Source: Channa striata | Taxonomy: Eukaryota; Chordata; Actinopteri; Anabantiformes; Channidae | DNA: 64,000 nucleotides | NCBI GenBank assembly: GCA_033026295.1 | Contig: CM065168.1 | Coordinates: 29,711,226 to 29,775,225, forward strand | Direction: 5' to 3' | Shown: one piece after another, positions 36,684 to 48,509 of the stretch | How the letters are laid out: each line of letters begins with the position of its first letter | How positions within the stretch are numbered: the stretch's first letter is position 1 | Notes under the pieces: model-generated | What the model was told of the DNA's origin: nothing | Database searches by the model: none | Seen by the model: only the letters and a program-made list of their open reading frames with translations | Position numbers and translations under genes: made by a program

Positions 36684-39600
36684 TCCTGGATCTCATTCGT
36701 TTCTGCCTCCTGATTAATAAGCTGTTCCATTTCAACACTACTCAAATATGCAGCAGACGGATGGAGGTGGTCCACCTTCCATCTGAATCGGTCTTGTACC
36801 TACAGTGAGTGTTCATGTGCTTCATGCTGAATAATCACCCACTTTGAATGTTTAAAATTGTGCGTGTCTCTTTCAGAGGATGGACACAGCCAGGCTACAT
36901 TGTGCTGAGTGCATTGTGTGATTGTGTGCATGATAGCCCAGAGTTTTGTTGTGACCGATGATGCACCTAATGGCCAGAATGCCAAAGCAACAGATGCTTT
37001 AATGCACTCGTGTGGCCATTAGCTCCATAATAATCTCAAGTGGACTTACAACAAATCAACCAGTGGGTGTGGGAGAATGTGTGTTTCTGCAGTTCTGAAT
37101 CGTTTTATGTCCTCTCATGTGTCTGGACTGTGAGTACAAGGAGGCGATAAGAATGTACTACATATTTCTCCGAATATGAGAGAGAAACAGTGTTGTGTGG
37201 CAGTGAAACTCATCTTTTCTCGTTCAAATTATCAAGGCTCATTTGCTTGCAATCCTTCTCATCATCATTTAGTTCTGTTTCATGGCTCCCCTATGGACCA
37301 GCCTCAGCATGACTTACAATTGCTTTGGTGGTCTGACACAATGAGTCTGTGGCAGCTCATGAATAATCAGGAGCCAACAATATGCTTTATAAGGTTGGAG
37401 ATAAAGCAGAATGGCTTGATTAATGGACTACTGTGTAATCATGTCCAATATTTGAGCTGTCTACCTGGATACATGAGAGAATTCCGGCCTCTGTCAGCCT
37501 TTATTTACTGAAGATGCTGTCTACAATCACACCACCAACATAACCCTGCAAAATACTTGTATCAGTCCGTACTTGTACTTTTGGTTCAATTTTGTAGAGC
37601 CGTAAAATATGGATTTTCATGAAGTGAAAGTGATGTGACTGCAGAAGGAAACTGGAAGCACCATTGTACATATTTCGATAGGTATTGTGCAATACATGTT
37701 GTAAAAACAAAGATCTAAAGGCAATTGTCTGGAGTCTCGACTAGTGCCTGGTGTAGAAAAGCTACAAATTGTAGAAATGACATTAAAAAGAGCCTAGAGC
37801 CAGAGCCAGAACGGCTATTTCTCAGTTTCCAGTTTTCATGCTTATTTAAGCTACATGGCTGCTAGTCGTAGGTTCATATTCACCACTGAGACACGAAAAC
37901 AGTATTTTCCCATTTAACTTTTTGCAACAAAACAGTTATATTTGATTTTTTTGAAAGACGCTAACTTAAAACAACCAAGTACAGTTGCAGCAAATGAGCG
38001 GTGACACTACTTAACTATTGGGAGGCAGTAATTCACAAAAACATGCTTAATCTGAAAACTTTTCGGAAGTTATCAGCAAGGTTATAAAGACACATATTAA
38101 TAGGGTCAAAACATCTTGGTGCAATTCATAAACCCAGTGCAATTGATCATTGATCGTTTCTATTCACGGAAAATCCTTTTCTAAATCCAGACGTAGGATT
38201 CCAGTTTTGAAAATGCATTGCTGCAAGTAAAACACATTTCATGTTTCTGCAGTACAGTGTGAAGAACATTAAATCACGTGGGACTGATCTGAGCACTAGA
38301 TAATTACAGCTAATAGACAAAATTAGTGATTTTAGATGGAAAGACTGGGAGGTTGGGGTTCAATCTACCTTAGCAGTGTATTATATATTAGTATCATATT
38401 GTGGTGTAATGTAGTATTGTTGTAATAGGATTGCAGCTTCATTAATTCTGGCGCAGGGGCGTGGTTAACAAACCATGACTGAAGATTATGTCACCAAAGT
38501 AGAAAGTCCCGTATGACAAAGGTTTGGAATACTAGTTACTCAAGTAACGATTACTTAATCTTTTGAAGGCAAAGCGTTTGCATGGTTAAAGCAAGTTAAA
38601 CAGGCGATTGTTAAAGTGACTGCAAGTCTGATGTTGAAAGTTGAAGGCAATGCCATGTTAGTTAGTTGTCACTGGAAAGAACCACGGTACATTTAACCTT
38701 GTATGACCTTGTTTTACATAATAATTCTGAGTACTCCATACTGAGTTATGAGTAGACCACAAGTTCATTTTGAAGTACTGTACAGGGTTGTTTTAATTGT
38801 GTAAACTTAGTTCCAAGTGTACCACACTCAATAAGCATTTGTAGGTAGAAATATCATTTCTATTTCAGTTTACTTGTGCTTTTCAAGGCAATCGGTTTGC
38901 ATGCTTTTTTCAGTTAAGCTCAATTAATCCGAATTTACAGTGTATTTCACAAAATGACATCACAGCAGTTATTTTCTTGACTTAGATTTGCGCAGGAAGA
39001 ATGAGCCGCAATATACAGCGTGTCTCAATCCCATCTATGCCTGTGGCTTTATGCATGACTTTAGTTCCTCTTCCACACATCAGTGGGTTGCGCCTTCGTC
39101 ATGATAGTTTATAAAAGCTGGTCCAGAGGTACCTGATCTTATGTCTTATGTTCGACTAGATCAAAATGAATCAGATCAGTGGTTGATACTGGGTCTTTGT
39201 CCCTATACCTCCATAACATCGGTCATCTCACATACTTGCATATTGATTTGCTTAATTCAGTAGAGGCCCCACAGCCCTGCGGCCTTTCCTTGGTATTTTA
39301 CTGGCCTGTTTATGCTGGAAAATATTTACATTAACTGATGAGGCTACACCGATCTGCCAAAACATTAAAACCACCATTTATTTGCAGAAGGGCTTCACTT
39401 TTCTTGAGACTATTTGAATCTTTATGTCAAATAGGTTATTTGAAGATTTCTCATACTTAACACATATTACAGGGTTTTGTAATATGTTCTTTGATTTTTG
39501 TACACCTTAAACAAATGGGACCCTGCATGTTAATCAATGTCCTTTAGATTATAGCTAAACTATGGTGAACACCACCCTAGTGGTTTCTAATGTTTCAAGC

Positions 39601-42480
39601 CTTTGCGCTAAGCGAGCTAAGTCATGGGAGTCTGTTATCACTCTTCTCAAATTCATCATATTTATCAGAATGTCAGATTATTTGTTTAACCCTTAGAAGT
39701 CTGTGATCACACCGTTGCGATCAAGTCACACGCTCTCTTTAAGATGATGTAGCAAGAAGATGGTGCAGATGCTGATGCAGATTTTTTGGAAATGGTTCAC
39801 GTGTATTTTATTGTGCAAATGTAGATGCATCTAGTGGTGCTTCTTCTTGAACATTCTCAACTTTTTAAAAATGTTTTTGCTGGAATACAAGTCCCCCTGT
39901 GGTGAATCTGCTGATGTCAAACTCCGGGGGAAGATCATTTCTTGTGTGGTTGTAGATCTAAGGAGTCATTACAATATGTAAAAAGGAAAAAATGGTATAC
40001 AGGTGAGGTTGTGCTGTATAAAATGACACCAAACATTGGCGTGGTGAAATATAAAGGTAAAATCAAACGTACTCAAAAACGACCAGATGTGCCCTAGACT
40101 TCTGAGCATTAGGTCGTTTAAACATGGTTCCTGATTGGTACAATTGATGTCACAATAATAATATTATACAAAACACAACAAATACATTTTGAATAAGGAA
40201 AGTGTTATATTTGCGAATACAGCACAGTAGCAAGTGTGTTGGCACTTACTGTTCAGTTTGGTACACTGAATATCACCAGTGTAGGCCAGCACATATCGAC
40301 CACAAAAGGAATTGTGTGTAGGGAACAGCTATGGAGGCCAAATCAGTGTGAGTACGAACCAGTTTAGAACTGGCGTTTGTGTTGAGGCAACTGATTATCT
40401 GCCAAAATCTGTGAAATACACGACAGAGAGCAGCACACTTTGTTCATCTAGGGCATCAGAGCAAAGACAGCTTGAAAACGAAAGTTGCTATGTGGTTGAC
40501 CAAAAGACGTTTACATTGTTCATGATCAGCGCATCTCTAATTAAGGATCATTTTGTAGCCTGCAGTAACCAAGAAAGCACAGGTGAAGGTGATTTACCTG
40601 GTTATATTTACACGGTTAGATATACGTGATTGGGGTCAGTAAAAATTTGTTTGACTTTAGGAACTCCTGTGGCCTTAATCTTTCATAATGCATGTCATGT
40701 GACAGGTGCAACAACAACAATAGCAGTAGTTTTACTCTGGACTCGAGTCCTGGGCTGGGCTGACCCATCCATCCACCCCAACCTCCTCCTTCAAAATGTA
40801 AGTGGGTCTATAGATGGCTTGTAGTTCTGTTGGACCTCAGGTAATTGAAGTTCATGGTTAACTTTGCTTTTGCTTTTACATCTTACAAGACAGTATCATG
40901 ATAGGGCAGTTAAAAACACAAATTAGTTCAGAACATACGCTATTCTTTAAATCAAAATCAATAACACCAAGTCATTTCCTTATGTCAGTGAAAAGAAATT
41001 CCCAGATAGAAGATGGTATGATGAGTGCAGGTTACAGATATATAAAATCCAACGAAAGGAGACTGGTGAGGATAAAGGTTTTTAGCTTCCTGTCCAGGTT
41101 CCGGCACTATAAATATTACAGTAGGTTTGTTGATGTGTGTTTTTCTTGTCAGAAAATCTGAACCGACAATGAATTGATTCTGCAAACAGCTGTGTGCAGG
41201 CAAAAGTCTTATCTTGCTTATTATTGCTGCGTCATGGGGCTCCATTGTTTTCCAGTAGGTGTAACACACCAGTGCGTCACTCTGTTGCACTGGGGTTACA
41301 TGTTCCTTCATTAGCATGAACACAGATTTATTTTAAGTCACATGTAGTGTCGTGTCCTACCACCGTAAACGCTCCCTAGCACCAAATGTGGATTAAACCA
41401 CGACTGAAAACATTCTCTATAATGTACTATTGATCAAAACAATGCAGCAGATCATGAAATACTGAAAATAATTGACAAGCAGGCATGTGTAGAGGGGGTG
41501 TCCCTGGAGGCTCAAGCCCCTGCCAGTCAAAGGTTAACATTAATTAACCCTCGAAGGTTTTTGCCAGCTAGATGTTAATGTTCGCTTTGTTATTTGTAGG
41601 TAAATGTTGACCAAAGAATAATAAAAATAATAACCAGACCAGAGAACAGACAATAACAATACATGTATGTATACTTTGGTCTTTAAAGGATTTCCATATG
41701 TATATTATATATATATGCTGGAAATAGTACAAATTTCCTTTGTACTTGTCCCTGATGATAAGGACCGGGAACATTTGCTTGTGGTCATCTCTACACAAAG
41801 ATGCAGAAAATTGTTATTAGTCTTTAAATTACACATGGGATGAGGGAGAAGGGAGCAGTATCTTTGCCTTTTTGGTATTCTGAGCGAACAGTTTCGCATT
41901 TTCAAACACAGCCCAGCATGTTATTCATTAGTAAAGCACAGCCATTCACGCAATCCTCAGTTGTATTTATTTCTAGACTTTACTCTCCTCAGCAGCTATA
42001 ATAAGAATTTCTGTGTAGGTGTGGCGGATGTTTTGGCATCTGTACATGTGTCTTGTTCTTTTATGCACATTTTGCACTGTTGTGTGTGCAAATAGGCTTT
42101 GTTGTCCAGCCATGAATTTGTAGGAGCAGGAATACATTTGGACGTGGGTTCTTATGTGTGTGTGTGTGTGTGTGATGATGTGTTCTCTCAGCGCACGCAA
42201 GAGTTGTTTGGTGTTTGTGTGTGTGAGATGTCCTCTCAGTGTGTGAATTACTTTGCGGTGTTAAGGCCATGTTTCACGGCGAGACAGAACTCTGATCAAC
42301 TGTGTCCAAAAGATTTATAATGTAAAACTGCTCCTCTCCTTTCTCTCATTAGTCACACAGGCCCCAGCAGCATCCTTCTCCCCACGCTGCTCTCTTCCCT
42401 TTTTCTCAGCATCCATCCCACCCAACTCTTTCATTGCCTTCAAGTCTCCCACTTCCTATTCTCATTTCTCCCTTCTCTAT
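36682..42480. other. Gene-poor region, second part
   Basis: No exon is recognised. It contains a transposon-end-like fragment at 39347-39381, a GT tract at 42155-42175 and a small inverted repeat at 36967-37022. The 37230-37510 stretch is repeat-free and includes a homeodomain-type TTGATTAATGG, so it could be a regulatory element, but this cannot be shown from one sequence. Confidence 0.4.
39347..39381. repeat. Transposon-end fragment
   Basis: It reads acaccgatctgccaaaacat followed by taaaaccacc, close to the terminal repeat of a common fish Tc1-like element (compare 53341 and 55420). Confidence 0.45.
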
Positions 42481-43269
42481 CTTTGCAGCAGTCAGAAACT
42501 AAATCCAAAAGTCACACAAGAGCCACATAGATATGACCCCCCCCCAGACACACACACAGAAGAACATAAAGACTCATCTCAGTTTTGACGAGATGGACCT
42601 TGGTGACCTCAAACCATTTGGAAGACAGGGATCCAATCTGACTGAGACCAAAGACAACAGTAACATTATCATAGCATCCAATCATGCACGCTGGCAGTGG
42701 TGTGGGAGAGCTGCAGGGCAGAAATGCAGATGCGTTCTCATGCATTTGTATTTCTTGGAAGTTTTTTCATTAGAGGAAATGAGAAGAGAGAAAAATGGAG
42801 AACAACATGTCCCTGGTCAAACACAAACAAGGAACGCTGCAGTTCACGGTCGGTGTCTCAACCCTTAGGCTGTCAGTGAATCATCTGAATAATTGTTCAC
42901 ACACAATCAGAAACCGTTTGTCTTGCTTTGTATTACACATTTTTAGATACTGTTGGAATTCTTCCACCGGGATTCAACGACGTTTCTCGTGTTGTTTTTT
43001 TAACATTTCCAAGACAAAATTAATAGATTGAGAAAATAAAGAAAAAATATTGATTGGAATTCTCCTCTGTTCTCTCTGTGTTTATCAGTGCCGGAGTGAT
43101 GCTGCTGGGAGGACACGCTCCTTTGGTTCAGATTCATCCTGTAACCCCCCAACACACACTCACACACTGGCACAAACACACTGTAATCGCTGCTGTCTAG
43201 CTCTGTGCTTATCCCCCACACTCCTGCCCATCCTTTCTCACCCTCCATCTCTCTTTTCTTTTTTTCACT

Positions 43270-43546
43270 CCCAACATCACCCCCCCCCTCCCCCCCCCCT
43301 CTCTCTCTCTCGTGTTGCTTTGCACGGGAGAGAGAGAGAGACAGAGAGAGGGAGACAGAGAGAGACCGAGGAAAGTGCGCCTGCTCTGTCGCCGCCGCTG
43401 CTGGAGAGAAGGAGACCAGTTTTTCAGCTGCTGACTGAGAGACGAAACGGAAGGAAAGGATGAACAGACCGAGCGATGACTGACTGACTGACTGACTGAC
43501 TGACTGCATGAACCCATCCAGACCTGGGCTTCCTCCGTACTGACCG
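43270..43546 (+). promoter_or_regulatory. Probable promoter and noncoding first exon of a long plus-strand gene
   Basis: A polypyrimidine C/T block (43279-43310) is followed by a GAGA-rich stretch, a GC-rich segment (gtcgccgccgctgctgg) and about seven TGAC repeats. It ends in a consensus donor ACCG|GTGAGG at 43546/43547. Only short uORFs are present (for example an ATG at 43508 stopping at 43543). This resembles the 5' UTR exon of a large neuronal gene whose coding exons lie beyond the window. From memory NRXN2 lies between BAD and GPHA2 in human 11q13, so it is a possible identity, but nothing coding supports it here. Confidence 0.4.
43476..43506. repeat. (GACT)n microsatellite in the proposed 5' UTR
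   Basis: About seven and a half tandem TGAC units, giving repeated TGA stops in one frame. Confidence 0.9.
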
Positions 43547-43625
43547 GTGAGGAGACTGTGTGTGTGTCACACCACTGGCATTACTGTACATTTCTATGCA
43601 TTTAGTTGCTCTCCTCATATTGGAG

Positions 43626-43626
<1 letters not shown>

Positions 43627-43660
<34 letters not shown>
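43627..43660. repeat. (GT)n microsatellite
   Basis: About 34 bases of GT, just inside the proposed first intron. Confidence 0.9.
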
Positions 43661-43662
<2 letters not shown>

Positions 43663-43871
43663 CTCTCGGTATGCGTAAAAAGTGTGCAGAGGTGTGAAGC
43701 TTGAGGGACGATCGCTCAAACAGTTCCGTTGCTTGCAGGAGCTGATGTGTTGTGCTCGGACTGTGGTGCGTAAATCAGGATCATAAAAGCTGTCAGAGCG
43801 ACTTTAGGCGACATAGCGTTGAAAGGGAAAGTGGCAGTGCCGGAATGCACCGATCACCGGGAGGACACACC

Positions 43872-43883
43872 GGGGGGGGGGGG
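43872..43883. repeat. Run of 12 G
   Basis: Homopolymer G run in a GC-rich stretch, followed by three copies of a short caggtct-type motif. Its length is prone to sequencing error. Confidence 0.8.
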
Positions 43884-44475
43884 TCTCAGGTCTTAGGTCT
43901 CAGGTCTCATGCGTGCGACGCAACAGAGCCGAGCACCGTCACCGGTTCCAGCTGAGCATGTGCCGAGCGCACGGTCTCCTCCGGTGGACGGTGTCCTACG
44001 TGCGCACACCGGGGATGTTGGAGAGACTGCGGGCAGCGCCAGGCTCTCCAGCCTCTCCACCCAGCGAGCAAAACGGCCAGTGATGTTTGCACAGAGCTGC
44101 AGGGTTAAAGCCGAGGTTCAGGAGCATGCAGGCTGGGAAGGCGGTGGCCGGTGAGGGAGGACTGGATTGGGGTTAGGGACAGGGAACACGCCCGGGTGCA
44201 GGGACTGCATGCGCACCGGCTCATGGAATTAGAGCCATTTGGAAACCATATGGACTGTGAAGTCTGAGACTGACTGAGAGGAAAGTAACTATGGTGATGA
44301 GACTGGAAATTAAAAAGCACAAATGTAGTTTTTTTTAATTTCATAAATAATAATTGCAAACGTCTTGGTATTGAGGTAGTGATAATTTATCGTTTTTTCT
44401 CAACGAAATCTAAGCTTATTGCGGTGATGATGACAGGAGAACAGCAGGAAGATGATGTTGATGGTAGTTAGGATG

Positions 44476-44497
44476 GCGATGATGATGATGATGATGA
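44476..44497. repeat. (GAT)n microsatellite
   Basis: Seven GAT units within a wider region (44420-44620) of degenerate GATG/GTGAT repeats. Confidence 0.85.
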
Positions 44498-44659
44498 CAC
44501 CACAGTGATGATTCTGATGGTGAGGATGAACATGGTGCTAGTAAAAAGTCTGGAGATGGTGATAAATATGATGAGGGTCATAGCGCTGGTGGTCATGATA
44601 GCAGAGTTAATGATAATGGTGATGAAGACTTTTCCAACTGTGATAAATAATTTACTCAA

Positions 44660-45672
44660 AGATATGTCGCCTTCTCAATAATTCACCAACCCAAGCTGTC
44701 AAGGAAATGTAGGTTATAGATTCATTTGCATTCGCAATCTCAAACCATTTTCCAACTGACATCTGCAACAATAAGTCTTTGTCTTAGGCAGCTTTAAAGC
44801 TTTCTAGCTGGGTGCTGGAAGAGTCAGTGTGGGCCATGTCTGCAAGGTGGCGATACATGAGGCAGTTCAGACATGCAATAGGTCGGGAATTTGTTTCAGA
44901 TTTTCCTGGCAGCAGCACTAAATTATGTAATTAATAAAAAAAATATTCAGACATTTTGTTGAGTTAAATTGATAAAAAGCATAACATAAACCGCTTTTTG
45001 AGACAAGACCAGTCTGAATGAATTTTCTTTAGCCACTCAGCTCTAGTTAAAAAACAGAAAAGGAATGAGGACCTAGTGGGTTTGTATATATTTGCTCTTC
45101 TTGATTGTGTTCCATCTGTCCAGTTACTCACTTTAAGCGACGCTTTGACTGTAAATGACTGCAATCACAGAGAGACGAGGTGTTTGGAACCAAACACACA
45201 TGCATTTATTCATTATTGAGAGAGAGGCCTAATCCTGGAAATGTCAACATTGACACTGATTTGGTCAGTCTGTCACATTAATAGTCTACCTCTAGTTTTG
45301 TTTTTTATGCACATAATTCATGCTGCTCCTGTGCCTGCTAAGTCTCTGTGTGTTTGTGTCGGCGCCCAAAAATAGCCAAGACTTTCCCCGTCTCTATCTG
45401 TCTCTTCCTTTCCTCAACTAATCCATTAATGACTTCAACAACACACTCACATCCGCTGGAGAAGGTGGTAACCCACATCATGGCATCTATTCTTGTCCCT
45501 GTTAATCCGGTTATGTGTATCTTAGGCACCGGTCTCCAGTTACTTGTGTTGTTACGGGTTACTTTACCCAGGGATCCCGCTACTGTCGGCACAACACGTT
45601 AGTCCAACGGCTGGGAGGGACAGGAGAGTCCCCGTGGTTATAATCCTCTTCTCTCCTGTGTGCCTGTGTTTA

Positions 45673-45719
<47 letters not shown>

Positions 45720-46600
45720 GCTGTATGGAGGGGCAGTAGGGGATTTTTAGGCCTGGAAGCCTGGGTGCCTTGTGTTGTGAATAGTGATTCAGGGGGAAAC
45801 TAAAGGTGACATGCCAATAATTTATTTGATGTTCGTGACCAAACAAAGCCCAGTAAAGTAAGTAGTAAGCATAAGTGAAGGCGTGTCCCCATATAGTTAC
45901 AAATGGTGGCAGCCCACTGAAGTGATGAATAAGGTTTTAAGATTAGTAACAAATTATTTATTTTTGACCCATAAGCCTCCAGGGCTGAGACCGTTCCTGG
46001 CAGTGTTATTGATTCTGGAAGTTATAATTAACATAAAATTTGGGCCATGGCCAGTATGGTGCTCAGAGTGGTCAATATTAAATCAGTGAAGACAATGTAA
46101 AATAAACAGCTTCAAAATAAATTGAGTGAAAGAAATTATGAAATGAGCCAACCTAAAATGTAACAAAGGAAAGAGGCTGTTAGCAGTATTAGCTTGTAGG
46201 TGCATTTAACTACAGACAAACAGATATGTTTTTTCTACTCAGTCCTATATGCGAACAACAATTTTAAAATTTAAAATGCTTTCAAGATGGACATGGACGT
46301 GCGTAAACTGTCTGCAGCATCCAATGTGCGTGCACTGTGTTGTTTCTCTCCGGCACTTCAGTGGGTGCTGTGGGTCAGAAACGTGAAGATTTTTTAAAAT
46401 ACACATTTTTATTATTAAATACAAATGAATTTCAGTAAAATAAAATCTCAACAGTGACAGATTTCAATAAATAAACATTTTTCTCTTGAAATTTGCATAT
46501 ATTTTACATTGTGTTTGTTGTTAGTGTTGTCATTTATGTTAGAGTTACTTTTTATTAATTTAATAATAAATACTCATATGTGTGCAGAAAAGTACCTACA
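44660..46600. other. Probable intron, no recognised feature apart from a microsatellite
   Basis: AT-rich unique DNA with a (GT)n run at 45675-45715. No exon is recognised. Confidence 0.4.
45675..45715. repeat. (GT)n microsatellite
   Basis: About 40 bases of GT repeat. Confidence 0.9.
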
Positions 46601-46667
46601 GTGCATTTTCTCAACTCTTATCCTGGGCTTTCCCACCAACTCAGCAACAGTTTAATTAGTTTGCTTT

Positions 46668-46806
46668 GTGCTGGAAAAGTGATTTGATTTCAGATTTTTG
46701 GAAAGGCCACTCCATCTCCTTCATAAGTTTAATTTACATTTAGTTTTGGCAATTAGTTTGCTTCATACACAGTGGTGCTGGAAAAGTGATTTGATTTCAG
46801 ATTTTT
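46668..46806. repeat. 32-bp direct repeat pair
   Basis: The sequence starting gtgctggaaaagtgatttga and ending cagattttt occurs exactly at 46668-46699 and 46775-46806, each preceded by an aattagtttgctt block. The second copy abuts the tRNA-like segment at 46811. Confidence 0.85.
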
Positions 46807-46810
46807 TGAC

Positions 46811-46876
46811 ATGGGGATTGAACCATTGACCCTGTGGTCCATGGACAACTGCCTTGCCAACTGAGCTACAGCCACA
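46811..46876 (-). repeat. tRNA-derived SINE fragment
   Basis: The minus strand reads ggctgtagctcagttggcaa, an A-box-like start, and later gggtcaatggttcaatcccc, a B-box-like GGTTCAATCC, at tRNA spacing. It is not a good tRNA gene because the arms do not pair properly and no terminator run follows. It is best taken as a SINE head or related fragment. Confidence 0.55.
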
Positions 46877-47317
46877 GTTTAGATTACCATTTAATCAGGA
46901 TAATGTCAGAGGGCATTTTAATCCTACTGCAACCTTACTGGGAGCCTCCCCCCACCCCAGAGGTTTAAATCATGGCCTCCTGTCTACAGGTTGATTAATG
47001 AAGTCACAATAAAAAAAGAGAGTGTGGACAGTGATTTATCATATAGTTCATCTCCTCTCTGGCTGTGACACAGAGTCATGTCTTGTTTTATTTTATGCAT
47101 TGTTTTTTATTCATGGTAAATGTCCAACACACTGCCTGCTCTGCTAAATGCCACATCACATTTTGGCACCTCAACACCTGCTGGACTCATGTGAATGAAT
47201 CTTGGTGCCTACACTACCCACCCCAAACGTTAGTGCCAGTGAAGGCATTTGTAAAAGTACAGCCATAAAATATTATGATATAATAGAAAAAACACTAAAT
47301 AGGTTTAAGATAATTTG

Positions 47318-47662
47318 ATTAAGGCCTGGCATCAAGTGGATAGTGCTGTGACCTCGTAGCTACCAGGTCCCCGGACCTTCTGTGTGAAGTTTGCATGTTC
47401 TTCCCGGTGCTTGTGTAGGTTTCCTCCCACAGTCCAAAGACCCGCATGTTAGTTTAACTGGTGACTCTAAATGACCTGGAGGTGTGAACGTGAGTGGGAA
47501 TAGTTGTCTGTCTGTGTAAGTCTCACTAGGTTGACCCTGAGACAGATTGGAGGCCTGTCCAGGTTGTACCGTGCCTCTTGTTCACTTAAAGCTGGGATTG
47601 GCTCCAGGGCCCCACGACCCTGAACAGGATAAGCGGTTACAGATAACAGATGGATAGATGAT
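47318..47662 (+). repeat. SINE with LINE-type tail
   Basis: A diverged copy of a very common fish retroposon: tggatagtgctgtgacctcg near the 5' end, then gtgtgaagtttgcatgttct, cctcccacagtccaaagacc, ttaactggtgactctaaatg, gattggctccagggcc and a final aggataagcggttacagata. The last block is the shared tail with L2-like LINEs. Confidence 0.75.
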
Positions 47663-47859
47663 TAAAGTCTAGAAGACATTAAGGTCAAATTAATGCAGCA
47701 CTATGAGATATCAAAGGAGATTAAATGCAGTAATCAATAATCATTTACACAGAAGGCTGGAACAATATAAGTTTCATATATATTCTGGATGCAACCCACT
47801 GTCAGATTAAAAAAAACAATAAAAATAAACAGTGCCAACCTAATATCACTTATTATCAA

Positions 47860-48500
47860 AAGGTTGGCTGGGACCCTCACACCAATCATTCCACTCAGTT
47901 TCCAGTCACTCCCAGAGCATCACTTCAGGGATTCATCGGACAAGTTTATAGCCAAACAGTGTGAATTCCAAGTTGGCCAGCAGTTTCTGATGTGCCAACA
48001 GCGATCTCACTTGGCCCTCAATCTTCTGTACCTCACTTAGTCTTTCAGGAGAAAAGTGGCTAAAAGTGAAGGGAGTCATTAGCCTATAGCTTCTAGTCTC
48101 ACTTACGGTGTGGGGCTGCATCATCCTGGGGGGTTGCTGTCCTCACTGGGATCTCAGCTGATTTTCCTATTCCCACATTCACCATCCATAGTCTGTCTGT
48201 TAAAAACCTCTAATGTCCAGTTACAGGTGGAGGTGGACAGCCCCACGTCTGCCAGTTTCCCAGTGGTGGGTTGGACTGTGCTGAGCTGGAAGAGCAGGCG
48301 TGCATTAGTCCAAATGTTCAAGGGGAGAGTGAAGGACAAAGGCTAGTCTATCGTCCACTGACCCTCTGCGGTGGTAGGCAAACTGCCAAAGGTCTGTGGC
48401 GACTGTTGTTAATGGATCTCAGCACCAGCTTCCGCAGGCACTTGAAGTGAGTGGGACTGGGTGGAAGTTATTCATGTCACTGGGATGGGTTTTTTTTAGG
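47860..48500. other. Possible degenerate repeat or gene relic
   Basis: The composition is less AT-rich than the flanks, with exon-like words, and I recall similar text in fish intergenic DNA. I cannot assign a family and all frames are broken. It is recorded only as unexplained. Confidence 0.2.
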
Positions 48501-48509
48501 AGCCTGGCA

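Noticed and set aside
43000..43509. 169-codon minus-strand open frame
   Set aside because: It arises from GAGA, poly-C and GACT repeats over the proposed promoter and 5' UTR; Ser/Gln/Glu low complexity only.
45348..45602. 84-codon open frames on both strands
   Set aside because: No family resemblance and no convincing splice sites.
46811..46876. Functional tRNA gene on the minus strand
   Set aside because: A- and B-box-like words are present, but the stems do not pair well and there is no terminator; it fits a SINE fragment better.
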